64,000 bases of DNA, from positions 47,659 to 111,658 of IMG/VR virus record IMGVR_UViG_3300017971_007915, one strand, 5' to 3'. This DNA is from a virus. The position numbers and the translations under genes were made by a program. Below are positions 1 to 8,891 of this stretch, piece by piece; within the stretch, counting starts at the first letter, position 1, and each line of letters opens with the position of its first letter. The notes under the pieces were generated by a model. It ran no database searches and had not been told where the DNA came from. It worked only from the letters and a program-made list of their open reading frames with translations.

Positions 1-742
1 CAAATGAGTTTCCAACTAAAACAGAACTTGAAGTATCTTCTATGAAATATTGTAAATTATCCTCTAATATTGAATATTCCTCTGAATTATCACTTGCTTG
101 AGTAACCTTATTAGAATCACTCATAACAAATTCGCCTTCAGTTGTTATTTCACCAAACCATATACATCTTTTTATCCTATCTGTAATCCAAAAAGCTTTG
201 CCAACTTCTAGGCTAGAATGAGTTAAAGTACCATCGTCATATGTAACATCAGAAAGTTGCGTTATATTTTTTCTATAAACAGAAAAGTCAACAAGAGATG
301 AATTTCTTCCTGTACTAGTACTTAATTCATCCCAAGATAGCATTGCATCATATCCATCATATCTTATCATTAAATTTGACGGTTTTGTTGGAGCAATATA
401 AGTAGAGATTACATCAGAATAATTAGACATGTCGTTAGCTACTGAAATGCCTATCATTTTGATGTAAATCATTCTTCCGTCAGATGCACCAGATGGAATT
501 GAATATGTAAAATAAACAGTACTTCCAGATTCTGTAGTGTAATTGCTTTGGGTATCTCCTGGCTCATAATGAACAAAGTCTATTAAAAAAGAATCCTCTT
601 CATAAGTAATATCATCATAGCTTTTATAAAGGTAATAACCGCCTATATCTCCAGTAGGTTTATCAAAAGAAATTACGATAGTTGTAGTTCCGTTCAATAA
701 ATCTTGAGAATATAGTGCAATGTTATTAATATCACCTATCAC
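1..742 (-). CDS. Partial virion/appendage protein with fibronectin-III-like beta domains
   Basis: The frame is open from a GTG at 742 to the left edge, so the C-terminus is missing. I translated it by hand: after VIGDINNIALYSQD come two beta-rich segments. The first contains FDKPTGDIGGYYLYKS and the second AYIAP/TKPSNLMIRYDGY-like text followed by MLSWDEL, the layout of fibronectin type III repeats, which are common in phage appendage proteins. The GTG overlaps the TGA stop of the upstream gene by 4 bases (GTGA), and an AGGAG lies about 9 bases before it, so translational coupling is likely. It carries one TSTG motif like other virion proteins here. The exact role is not recognised; it might be an attachment or adhesin protein. 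Confidence 0.7.
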   Translation of the reverse strand, partial: MIGDINNIALYSQDLLNGTTTIVISFDKPTGDIGGYYLYKSYDDITYEEDSFLIDFVHYEPGDTQSNYTTESGSTVYFTYSIPSGASDGRMIYIKMIGISVANDMSNYSDVISTYIAPTKPSNLMIRYDGYDAMLSWDELSTSTGRNSSLVDFSVYRKNITQLSDVTYDDGTLTHSSLEVGKAFWITDRIKRCIWFGEITTEGEFVMSDSNKVTQASDNSEEYSILEDNLQYFIEDTSSSVLVGNSF

Positions 743-1740
743 CTTTTCTTTCTCCTCTTACGTCTTTTGCTTTTTGGCATTGCAAAAACATCTATCTTAT
801 CTATTTTATCTTTACAGTAATGGTATAAGCTATCTTTTAATTTCATATTTGGCATTCCTGTTAATATACCACCTTCAGTAGAATTGACAGCATCAACTTT
901 TAGTTTTTTTATTAAATCTAAAAAACTATTTCTATAAAAAATGAATGTTTTACTTGTCTTTACGAGGTTTCTATTAACGTCTTTTATTTCTGAATCAGAC
1001 TTGATTTCCATAGCCTTTAATTTTTCTATATGTTCTATCTGTTCAGGACTTCCAGGTTCAAGAGTATCGTCATATATTTTTCTGTCTAAGAACCCATCAC
1101 AATAAGCTTTTCCATCAGTATAAGCAAAATCGTATCCCATTAATATTACTTTACTTGGATTGAAATGAGATACTACCTGTAACATTGTTGCTCCTATAAA
1201 AAATCTATTAAAAATAGTTCCAAAAGCCCCAGTAGATTTTGTAAGTTTTTTCAAAGCATTCCCTTTACTTGAATTTGGTACATCGGCTTGATTAAAGAAA
1301 AATATTTTTCCTTTCCAACAATCAAGTATGTCTGGATGGGCTGATGTAGGACATATTAGATTTATCTCCGATGTTTCCAAATCATTCCAAAATCTAACAA
1401 ACATATCTGATGGGTCGATATTTACTACAAAATCTGGTTTAATATCATATTCTAATAGTTTATATAGTGTAACATCACACGATAAAATAATAACATTTTT
1501 TTCATATTTTTTAAGGATATTCACGTTTTTATCTAGTGACGGACCACCTACTACAAGGACAAAAGGCTTATTCCTATAAGGCATTGTTCTCTGTAAAAAA
1601 GAGAAAGGTCTTGAATTTTCTGAAACAAAAATCTTACTATTTAGATTAGCTAAATAATTTTTTGTCCACTTTTCTATTATAGGATCATTTCTCGTTACAG
1701 TATTTTCTATTCTAACTTCTTTAATATTATTTAAATTCAT
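739..1740 (-). CDS. MAF/DUF115-type glycosyltransferase
   Basis: 333 residues. The central motifs VVGGPSLDKN (about 63-72) and CDVTLYKLLEYDIKPDFVV (about 88-106), followed by NIDP, and the later STEGG (287-291) match the DUF115/MAF family, whose flagellar members transfer nonulosonic acids to Ser/Thr of flagellin. The C-terminus ends in a very basic tail, KSKRRKRRKKR, of unknown purpose. It is the last enzyme of the sugar cassette and its stop overlaps the start of a structural gene, which suits transfer of the assembled sugar to a protein. Family assignment is fairly safe. The acceptor (virion protein, host flagellin or something else) is inference. Confidence 0.78.
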   Translation of the reverse strand: MNLNNIKEVRIENTVTRNDPIIEKWTKNYLANLNSKIFVSENSRPFSFLQRTMPYRNKPFVLVVGGPSLDKNVNILKKYEKNVIILSCDVTLYKLLEYDIKPDFVVNIDPSDMFVRFWNDLETSEINLICPTSAHPDILDCWKGKIFFFNQADVPNSSKGNALKKLTKSTGAFGTIFNRFFIGATMLQVVSHFNPSKVILMGYDFAYTDGKAYCDGFLDRKIYDDTLEPGSPEQIEHIEKLKAMEIKSDSEIKDVNRNLVKTSKTFIFYRNSFLDLIKKLKVDAVNSTEGGILTGMPNMKLKDSLYHYCKDKIDKIDVFAMPKSKRRKRRKKR

Positions 1741-1755
1741 TTAGTTTTATCTCCT

Positions 1756-4047
1756 TTAATTGTGTATAAATAAAGTCTTTGGTACTTTTGATATTGCCCC
1801 CCTTCCATAAATTTTTAACATTTCTTTTATAAATAACCAATCAGCTTCGTGAACCCTATGTTTCCATCCTATTTTACGAGCAATCGGTGTTCTTACCATA
1901 AAACAACCACAATCAATACTACCAAAAACTAAACGAGTATTTATAAGATTCCAATCCCAATAGTTATGAAGGCAGTTGCAGTACGCCCCAAGTACTTTAC
2001 TATTGGTAAAAGGTAGTACCATATATTCCAAGAACTTTGGAATGTAATAATTATCAGCACCAGTAAATACTATTAAATCACTCTTTTCAGATACTCTAGT
2101 CAATCCATAACTTCTGGGGGTATGACCAACATCGTTATATCTTTTATCTGTTTTCATTACTTTAATTTTGTTGCTGTGCTTTCTAAAATCATCTAACATT
2201 TCTTCTGTTTTTATAGACATTGGACCATCATGAATTAGTAATATTTCATAATTAGGATACGTTTGGGAAAGAATTGAGGCTACAGCAACAGGATAACAAT
2301 CATATATTGGAATTATAAAAGATACTAAACGGGATGTGTCTACAACATCACTTTTTTTATTAGCTGATTCAAGTAATGCATTTCTCTGTTGTATGTTAGG
2401 TCTTTCTCCTCTAATTTGATTAATATTATTGCGTGTTTCATTACTTATTGCTGATATTATTTTATTATTATCCATACTTAATGCCGGATAAGAAAAAACA
2501 GGAGAAAGATTAAAATTGATATTGTAAAAAGGATCACCCTTTTTTAATATTTCAGAATGTCTTTGTAGCATATATCTCTTATCTTGTTGTTTTATTTCAT
2601 TTCTTTCTCTTACTGAAATTATAGAACCTTTATTTTTACTTTCTTTGTGAGTTCCTCGACATAAAGGAGTAAACACATTATAATATCCTTTCTCGTACAA
2701 TCTTAAACAAAAATCAACATCAGCAAAATCGATTATTAACTCTTTATCATTAAATTTATCAATCTCTTCATAAACACTTTTTTTAAACATCATACAAGCA
2801 TCAGAAACAGAACTTACATTTTGAATATTTATGGCTCTGTTATAATATCCTGCATAAGAAGATGATTGATTTTTGTATGGGTATATAACTATTTCTGGAC
2901 CTTTTACAAAATAATTTGTGTGTTGTATGGTATTATTTGGAAATAATAGTTTACCTCCAACAGCACCTACTTCTGATCTTTGAGAATGATCTAATAAACA
3001 TTCAATCCAATTTTCATTGATAGGTTCGAAATCATCATGAGTTATTATTATGTGTTCTCCTTGAGCAACGTCAACACCAGCATTTAGAAATTTCCCGTAG
3101 TTAAAACCTTCATTAGTATAAACTATTTTAGCTTTTCCACTAATTCTATTTAGCTTATTTTGAGTATCTTCAACATTGCTAACAACAATTAATTCAACAT
3201 TTCTATAAGTTGATTTTATTAATATTTCTCTAATACATTTTTCTAAATTTATTATGTTATCTTTATAAGGAATGATTATACTAACTATAGGATTGCCAAT
3301 AACATCTCTTTTTAAAGAGTAGTTCCCAAAAGATTTGCCAAAGTCTACTGAACCTCCACCATGTCTTCTTTTTAAAGCTGTTTCTATGCAACTTTTCCCT
3401 CTCTCCCATACTGCATTTTTAGAGGAATTGTCATGTGTTATAGAAGATTGAACGATTCTCCATAGATATAAAACTTTTGAGATATGTGCTACTTTATCAG
3501 TTTTTTCAACAACTCTTAATAAGAAATCATGATCCTGTGCTCCATCATAACCCCCTCTTAAACCTCCAGCTTGTTCATATAATTCCCTTTTTAACATTAC
3601 AAAATGGCATATATAATTTTGAGATAATAGCATATCTGGAGAGAAGTCTGGTTTATAATGCACACCAGATAATTTTCCGTCCATTGACAACAAAGCCTCA
3701 TCTGAATAAACCATATCAGAATTTGTTTCTCTTAAAGTTTTAACAGATAATTCAAGGGCATCTGCGGTGAGTTCGTCATCACTATCTATAAATGCAATAT
3801 ATTCCCCTTTTGAAATCTCAAAAGCTCTTTGTGTAGCCTCGCCAATTCCTACATTGGTAGGTAAATTAATTATTTTTATTTTAGGATGGTCAATTGAATT
3901 TAAGAAGTTTATAGTAGCATTGTCTGTAGAACCGTCATTTGTAATACACCATTCCCATTCCTCATATGTCTGATTCTTTACGGATTCAAGACACATCGCT
4001 AACAAGGCTACGTTAGTGTTGTGTATTGGTGTTAAAATAGAAACCAT
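1756..4047 (-). CDS. Triple-domain family 2 glycosyltransferase
   Basis: 763 residues with three GT-A domains in a row. Domain 1 starts at the N-terminus (SILTPIHN, NDGSTDN at 37-43, DSDDE at 88-92). Domain 2 begins around residue 255 (PIVSIIIPYKDN) and has HDDFEP as its likely DxD equivalent. Domain 3 begins near 573 (VSFIIPIYDCYP), where the metal site looks altered to GADN. Each domain normally transfers one sugar from a nucleotide-sugar donor, so the protein could extend a glycan by two or three residues. It lies 15 bases upstream of the MAF gene. Domain 3 may be inactive or have relaxed metal use, because its DxD is changed. Confidence 0.9.
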   Translation of the reverse strand: MVSILTPIHNTNVALLAMCLESVKNQTYEEWEWCITNDGSTDNATINFLNSIDHPKIKIINLPTNVGIGEATQRAFEISKGEYIAFIDSDDELTADALELSVKTLRETNSDMVYSDEALLSMDGKLSGVHYKPDFSPDMLLSQNYICHFVMLKRELYEQAGGLRGGYDGAQDHDFLLRVVEKTDKVAHISKVLYLWRIVQSSITHDNSSKNAVWERGKSCIETALKRRHGGGSVDFGKSFGNYSLKRDVIGNPIVSIIIPYKDNIINLEKCIREILIKSTYRNVELIVVSNVEDTQNKLNRISGKAKIVYTNEGFNYGKFLNAGVDVAQGEHIIITHDDFEPINENWIECLLDHSQRSEVGAVGGKLLFPNNTIQHTNYFVKGPEIVIYPYKNQSSSYAGYYNRAINIQNVSSVSDACMMFKKSVYEEIDKFNDKELIIDFADVDFCLRLYEKGYYNVFTPLCRGTHKESKNKGSIISVRERNEIKQQDKRYMLQRHSEILKKGDPFYNINFNLSPVFSYPALSMDNNKIISAISNETRNNINQIRGERPNIQQRNALLESANKKSDVVDTSRLVSFIIPIYDCYPVAVASILSQTYPNYEILLIHDGPMSIKTEEMLDDFRKHSNKIKVMKTDKRYNDVGHTPRSYGLTRVSEKSDLIVFTGADNYYIPKFLEYMVLPFTNSKVLGAYCNCLHNYWDWNLINTRLVFGSIDCGCFMVRTPIARKIGWKHRVHEADWLFIKEMLKIYGRGAISKVPKTLFIHN

Positions 4048-4049
4048 TA

Positions 4050-4484
4050 TTATTCCTTTTTATATAAATTAATAATATCACTACAAATACCTGAACATTT
4101 TATGGTAGGAAAAGATATTCTTGATTCTTCTGGAAGAACGCATATAGATTTTTTTGTTAGACTTTTTCCTGGGAATGTCCAAATATATCCGTTTGATGTT
4201 AAGGTAACTTCATCAGTATCGTGAAAAAAACAAATCGTGTTTAATTCAAGAAGACGGTGTAACGCAATGCTGGTTTTTGCATGACACCATATCCTAGAAT
4301 CTTTAAGAAAGTCTTCATCAATATCATATTCTGGTCTATCGTGTCCAAGGTAAAATGTTTTAGTATCATACCAAACATCTACCTCAACATTATATCCAAT
4401 ATCCAGAGCTTCTTTTATATAATCTGGATGATTTTCTCTATCAGATTTTCCGTTTATGTTTCCTCTATGGGCGATAAGTATCAT
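4050..4484 (-). CDS. Small GDPD-like (glycerophosphodiester phosphodiesterase fold) protein
   Basis: 144 residues, much shorter than usual GDPD enzymes (about 250). It keeps the N-terminal signature AHRGN (H6, R7), an E17-N18 pair, VEVDVW (E34, D36) and LGHDRP (H48), which together form the metal and phosphate site of the PI-PLC-like TIM-barrel superfamily. The second half of the barrel appears shortened. It overlaps the neighbouring methyltransferase by 20 bases and ends 3 bases before the triple glycosyltransferase, so it belongs to the cassette. It might cleave or transfer a glycerophosphate-type substituent. The family is reasonably supported; the substrate is unknown. Confidence 0.65.
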   Translation of the reverse strand: MILIAHRGNINGKSDRENHPDYIKEALDIGYNVEVDVWYDTKTFYLGHDRPEYDIDEDFLKDSRIWCHAKTSIALHRLLELNTICFFHDTDEVTLTSNGYIWTFPGKSLTKKSICVLPEESRISFPTIKCSGICSDIINLYKKE

Positions 4485-5055
4485 CTTTAGGCTCCAATAT
4501 TAGAAATCCCTGGTGTCGGTAATCTTTAATAAAGTTGTGTGTATCAAAATATTTATCATAAATAAATTCGTTTGACATTCTAAATCTATCAATGAAATCT
4601 TGTTCCCATTTAAGTTCGTAATCACCATCTTCATATAATTGAAGATCATCTATTATAAAAACATCTTTACACTTTTTTCTTGTTTCATAAATTAAGTTGA
4701 TTTCCCATTCTAAAGGGAATTTTAGATTAAATTCGATATTGTCATAATAGCTCCCTAATTGGAAATCAGCACCAGGAAAATGGGCATCAAGCCAAAATAA
4801 AATAGTATCATTTTTATCTGTTTCTTTAAGTATCTTTTTGAGACCATCGATAGAAGTTGCATTAATTAGTTTAAGTCTGTTTGATGCAAATTTGTTTTTA
4901 CACTCATTATATAGTTGAGTATGTATCTCGATAGAATAAAGTTTATCGAACCTGTATTTCAAAGCGTGTTCTATTCCAGTTCCTTTTCCTGTTCCAGTTT
5001 CTACAAAGATATTACAATTATACTTTGATAAATCATGTAGATATAATTCACCCAT
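4465..5055 (-). CDS. Putative class I SAM-dependent methyltransferase
   Basis: 196 residues. VETGTGKGTG (18-27) resembles the glycine-rich SAM loop, YSIEIH (40-45) the acidic end of strand 2, and WLDAHFPGAD (88-97) plus VFIIDD (132-137) resemble the later strands of small Rossmann methyltransferases linked to sugar or O-antigen loci. It overlaps the upstream endonuclease-cupin gene by 8 bases and the downstream GDPD-like gene by 20. The substrate is probably a sugar or glycan, based only on the neighbourhood. Loss of catalytic activity cannot be excluded. Confidence 0.58.
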   Translation of the reverse strand: MGELYLHDLSKYNCNIFVETGTGKGTGIEHALKYRFDKLYSIEIHTQLYNECKNKFASNRLKLINATSIDGLKKILKETDKNDTILFWLDAHFPGADFQLGSYYDNIEFNLKFPLEWEINLIYETRKKCKDVFIIDDLQLYEDGDYELKWEQDFIDRFRMSNEFIYDKYFDTHNFIKDYRHQGFLILEPKDDTYRP

Positions 5056-6136
5056 CTAAATACTTATCCCCTATCACAGATGGTATTTTTACTACTGTTA
5101 TTATAGCATCAGTAATTGCTTTAAAATCAGTTGAATCACCTGGTTCTAGATAAATTATATCATCTTCTTTATATCTAATACCATCCATTTCAACCTCACC
5201 AGATACTATTACACTTATTTCAACTGCTACTTTATGAATATGTCTCGCCTCAATATCTTCAGCTTTGTATCTTTGAATACCAACTTCGAATTTGTTATTT
5301 ATAAACAATGATGGTAGAAATGCACCTAAAATCCATCCTCTTGTAAAATCTTTGACATTATGTATTTTTTTTGTTTTTATTTTTTCCCATTTTCGTTTAA
5401 GATGATACGTATCGGTTGATTTTAATATATTTCCAAAATATTCTGCGTTTTTACCATACAACGACCATCTGTAGATTGATTTTTGTTTGTGTATTAATCC
5501 CTTTCCTATTTTATTTGGGTTTATTTCTTTAAAGATATGTCTTATCCATTCTAGTAAATTTTTTGTACCATTAAAATCTATTGCTACTTTCCCTCTACTA
5601 TTTAATTTGATAGATCCATCACCGTCACAATAACCTTTAATATACGATAATGTGTTAATACCTTCAATATTAGGTGGTTTTAATATTAATGATTTGTTAT
5701 TGACAATATTAAAATTATTTTTCAGATCATCTATTATTTTACGGCATTTAATTAACAATCTTACTTGATCACTTCCTTTTTTAATTTTTCTTTTTTTAAT
5801 AAACCCATCATATTTTATAGATTTTTTAAAAGATAACAATAAATCCGAATCTTTTTCAGATATACTTATTTCTAAAGTTTTCCCATCTTTTCTTATATAA
5901 CCATCAGCAGCGATAAAACCTGCCCAATACGAATTTTCTATGTTTGGTTTCTCAAAAAAACAAGTATCTAAATTATATATTCTATAAGGTTTGTATTCTA
6001 AACCTAACTCAACTATTTTAGTTCGTATAGATCGCCAACCTCTTTCTAATTTGTTAATTAAAAACAATCTGTCTTTCATATTATTCTTTTTAAGAAAGTC
6101 TATCTCAAAATTTGACCATCTTTTATATTTCCTCAC
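5048..6136 (-). CDS. LAGLIDADG homing endonuclease fused in frame to a cupin domain
   Basis: 362 residues in two unrelated parts. Residues 1-55 look like a helix-turn-helix DNA-binding region. WAGFIAADG (71-79) and IKGYCDGDG (166-174) are the two LAGLIDADG helices with their catalytic acids. From about residue 258 (IHNVKDFTRGW) to 356 a small cupin follows, with a likely metal motif H299-x-H301 and E306 and the EPGD turn at 331-334. Related small cupins normally stand alone and begin close to the KDFTRGW segment. No Met, Val or Leu start lies just before the cupin part, so it seems to be made only as the fusion. The ATG start follows a GAGG-like site overlapping the upstream stop. Confidence 0.85.
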   Translation of the reverse strand: MRKYKRWSNFEIDFLKKNNMKDRLFLINKLERGWRSIRTKIVELGLEYKPYRIYNLDTCFFEKPNIENSYWAGFIAADGYIRKDGKTLEISISEKDSDLLLSFKKSIKYDGFIKKRKIKKGSDQVRLLIKCRKIIDDLKNNFNIVNNKSLILKPPNIEGINTLSYIKGYCDGDGSIKLNSRGKVAIDFNGTKNLLEWIRHIFKEINPNKIGKGLIHKQKSIYRWSLYGKNAEYFGNILKSTDTYHLKRKWEKIKTKKIHNVKDFTRGWILGAFLPSLFINNKFEVGIQRYKAEDIEARHIHKVAVEISVIVSGEVEMDGIRYKEDDIIYLEPGDSTDFKAITDAIITVVKIPSVIGDKYLDG

Positions 6137-6137
6137 A

Positions 6138-6905
6138 TCAAACTCCTAATTCTAGATACTCCTCTAAATCTTCTGGTGTTCCTAGTCCATGCATAGCACA
6201 AGTTGGGACTGGGAAAGCCGCAACCTTTTTATTTTTTGGTATAATCAACTCGTTATATGTTGGGCAAACATAAAATTCGTTATTTACCCTTAAATTTTTA
6301 TGTATCATTTCATCTGCTGCCCATACATAATCAGAGCCTTTGGCAAACCAATACAATCCGATAGTTGCATACGTTGATATTGGTTCTTTTTCTCTAACTC
6401 TTATAACATTACCATCTTCATCTAGTTCAGCGTAAGACCACTTAGGATGTGTTGCGTGAAATACTGGAATCGCTCCATCTGATTTAGTTATTTCTATACT
6501 CTTCATAAATAAATCAATACTCCAATCTACTAATTGATCACTGTTTGCTATTAGTAGTTGTGTATCATTATTTATTAAATCTCTCGCTTTTAAAACAGTA
6601 CAAGCAGCTCCCTCGGTAATATAATCTATTTGTATTATGTCTGAAGATATGGCTACTTTTTTGCCATACGAATTTTCTATTGCCTCTCTTATTTTTACAT
6701 CAAAATTAAATTGTTCGCAATGTTTCTTTTGAACAATAAAGATAAATCTCATACCGTATTTTGCAAAATCCAAATTTTCTATAACTCTTTGTATCATTGG
6801 TTTGCCGTTTACTGGTATAAAAGGTTTCGGAACTTCATATCCAGCGTCTTTAAATCTTTTTCCTTCCCCCGCCATAGGAATGCAAATATTAATCGTTTTA
6901 TTCAT
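6138..6905 (-). CDS. Sugar nucleotidyltransferase
   Basis: 255 residues. MAGEGKRF (11-18) followed by PKPFIPVNGKPMI (26-38) is the nucleotide-binding and sugar-phosphate signature of the NTP-transferase family, and ANSDQ (120-124) supplies the metal-binding acid. Length and order suit a stand-alone enzyme that makes an NDP-sugar from a sugar 1-phosphate and NTP in the cytoplasm. It sits 4 bases after the preceding methyltransferase gene, in an operon with epimerases and glycosyltransferases. The nucleotide (CTP, GTP or UTP) and sugar cannot be told from sequence alone. Confidence 0.85.
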   Translation of the reverse strand: MNKTINICIPMAGEGKRFKDAGYEVPKPFIPVNGKPMIQRVIENLDFAKYGMRFIFIVQKKHCEQFNFDVKIREAIENSYGKKVAISSDIIQIDYITEGAACTVLKARDLINNDTQLLIANSDQLVDWSIDLFMKSIEITKSDGAIPVFHATHPKWSYAELDEDGNVIRVREKEPISTYATIGLYWFAKGSDYVWAADEMIHKNLRVNNEFYVCPTYNELIIPKNKKVAAFPVPTCAMHGLGTPEDLEEYLELGV

Positions 6906-6909
6906 ATCA

Positions 6910-7557
6910 TTACTCCTTTCTTATTTTCTCACAAAACCATAACGCTCTTTGTCCAGATTCCCAATGACCATTATTTTTTTCTTTCCAATCATAAACGTGT
7001 GGACCAGAATTACATGAATTATCCTTTATTCTTTTAAATTTAAAATTATATGTATTTAATATATGTTCAATCATTCCTACAGACATTCTTGCTCCTACCC
7101 CATGAAGAGATTGATCGTATTCTTTTTGATTTTCATCAATGTAAGTTATATCCGAGATGTTCCTACTATCAACAACTTCAGTTTCAAGTATTATATAATT
7201 ACATAACATACATGTTTCTATTAAAAGTTTTGATGGATTTTTTAAATGATAAAGTACTCCCATATTTATTATAATATCAACATATTCAATATCAAGAGAT
7301 TCAATATCAAAATCTTTTTTAATTGTTTTTATATTTTTAAAATTATTTTTAATGTAGGAGACATTATCTTGTCTACCCTCAATACAAACAACATTAGCTC
7401 CTATTCCATTAAAATAATTTCCTACATCACCATGCCCTGCACCAAGTTCAACAATTGATTTATCTTTAAAGAAATCAATAGTATAATGCTTTATTATTGC
7501 ATTAATTCTTTTTTCTCTCCATTCTATATAATGCCCAATAAACTTATCTTGTTCCAT
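6910..7557 (-). CDS. Class I SAM-dependent methyltransferase
   Basis: 215 residues. VELGAGHGDVGNYF (36-49) is a clear SAM-binding motif I, VCIEG is the acidic strand 2 end, and INMGVLYHLKNP is the post-motif found in methyltransferases of the small-molecule/mo5U34-like type. It overlaps the next methyltransferase gene by 14 bases and is followed by the nucleotidyltransferase. In this setting methylation of a sugar or lipid precursor is the best guess. It and the adjacent upstream gene are different methyltransferases, not a duplication. Confidence 0.8.
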   Translation of the reverse strand: MEQDKFIGHYIEWREKRINAIIKHYTIDFFKDKSIVELGAGHGDVGNYFNGIGANVVCIEGRQDNVSYIKNNFKNIKTIKKDFDIESLDIEYVDIIINMGVLYHLKNPSKLLIETCMLCNYIILETEVVDSRNISDITYIDENQKEYDQSLHGVGARMSVGMIEHILNTYNFKFKRIKDNSCNSGPHVYDWKEKNNGHWESGQRALWFCEKIRKE

Positions 7558-8263
7558 AAATCCAAATCCATTTTGGGTGATGGTCTTCTACTGTTTCAGA
7601 AAATTCAGTACAGATGTATTTAAACCCTATATTTGCAAAATCTTCCATCACCTCATTTATATTATCAACACGACAGTCAGCTCTCCCATTAGTAACGTCA
7701 GCATCATAAAAATCTTCGTAATAACCATATGTTGGAGTGTTATTAATTGACACTCCAAAAGCTAACTGAATACAAATGCTTCCACCATCCTTTAAGCTTT
7801 CATACATATTATCTAATATTTTTCTTCTAATCGAATAAGAAGGTATGTGTTGAAGACATATTACAGAATAACAAAAATCATACTTATCATTAAGTGGCAC
7901 ACTCGTTCCATCATTTTCAACAAGTATTCCATTGTAGTTATAACCTATATAATCCTTAGCATTTTCTAAATTCTTTTTTGATATATCTACACCATCTACT
8001 CTATTAAAATGTGGTAACATCCTACGTATCTGTCTACCAGGTCCACAACCATACTCATAACAAATATGATCAGGTTTAGGTTCATAGTGTTTAAACAACC
8101 AAGATTCATATGGAAACTTTTCTTGATGAGGAAAGTTTCCTACTATTGCGTCTATTATGCATACACCGTCTCCGTATTTACTATTGTTTGCATTTCCCTC
8201 GTACCAATCTTTTTGCATACTAGTGTATTTCTTTTCTTCTTCTGTTTGACTCATTTCAAACAC
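7544..8263 (-). CDS. Class I SAM-dependent methyltransferase
   Basis: 239 residues. YEYGCGPGRQIRRML (about 69-83) is motif I, VDGVDISKKN motif II, and YDFCYSVICLQHIPS the motif IV region, a typical Methyltransf_11/25 layout. The N-terminal 55 residues contain a Trp/Tyr-rich segment that may bind the substrate. The gene overlaps both neighbours (HAD phosphatase upstream by 8 bases, methyltransferase downstream by 14). The substrate is unknown; a sugar intermediate is inferred from context. Confidence 0.8.
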   Translation of the reverse strand: MFEMSQTEEEKKYTSMQKDWYEGNANNSKYGDGVCIIDAIVGNFPHQEKFPYESWLFKHYEPKPDHICYEYGCGPGRQIRRMLPHFNRVDGVDISKKNLENAKDYIGYNYNGILVENDGTSVPLNDKYDFCYSVICLQHIPSYSIRRKILDNMYESLKDGGSICIQLAFGVSINNTPTYGYYEDFYDADVTNGRADCRVDNINEVMEDFANIGFKYICTEFSETVEDHHPKWIWIYGTR

Positions 8264-8891
8264 TCCTTTTGTCTAACGAATCAATTTTATTAATAACATT
8301 TTCTATTGTAACTTCTGTTGGGTCAGCTACCTCTAAAACATTAGCTCCAGACATTCTAGCAGAGATTATCCCTTTTTCAGAATCTTCTACAATTAAGGTT
8401 TCATTTTTTTCTAGGTTTAATTTATTCATTGCCAAAGTATAACAGTAAGGATTGGGTTTTGGTTTATCTTTGAATATTTCGTTACCAAGAACTAAATCCA
8501 TATATTCAAGTTGTCCTGTTACTTTCAACGCTAGGTTTATAGTTTTTATTATTGAATTAGAAACACAAGCCAATAAGTACCCTTTCTTTTTTAGAAATTT
8601 ATGCAATTCAATCTTTTGTTCATCAATACTTAAATTGGTTTCTATTCTAATAAAAGTTTTATCTTGTTTATAAGACCAAACTTTTTCAACATCATTGGGA
8701 TGTATTATACCACGATTGACTAACATTGCTAATTTTGTTCTAGTAGGTAAACCGTTATAGTATTTCCAAAACTCGTTCCCAACAACTTTATAGTCACAAA
8801 CCTCCGCTAATGCATCATTAAAAGAATCTCGATGAACTTCTACTAATTCGCAAAGAACTCCATCCATATCGAATATAACACACTTAATCAT
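8256..8891 (-). CDS. HAD-superfamily hydrolase (beta-phosphoglucomutase/phosphatase-like)
   Basis: 211 residues with all HAD motifs: FDMDG (7-11, nucleophile and acid/base Asp), VSNS (110-113), KPKPNP (143-148) with the motif III Lys, and VEDSEKG (168-174). A small helical cap lies between motifs I and II, as in subfamily IA enzymes such as beta-phosphoglucomutases and sugar phosphatases. A role removing or moving phosphate on a sugar phosphate before nucleotidyl transfer would fit the neighbouring nucleotidyltransferase. It overlaps both adjacent genes by 8 bases. Confidence 0.85.
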   Translation of the reverse strand: MIKCVIFDMDGVLCELVEVHRDSFNDALAEVCDYKVVGNEFWKYYNGLPTRTKLAMLVNRGIIHPNDVEKVWSYKQDKTFIRIETNLSIDEQKIELHKFLKKKGYLLACVSNSIIKTINLALKVTGQLEYMDLVLGNEIFKDKPKPNPYCYTLAMNKLNLEKNETLIVEDSEKGIISARMSGANVLEVADPTEVTIENVINKIDSLDKRSV

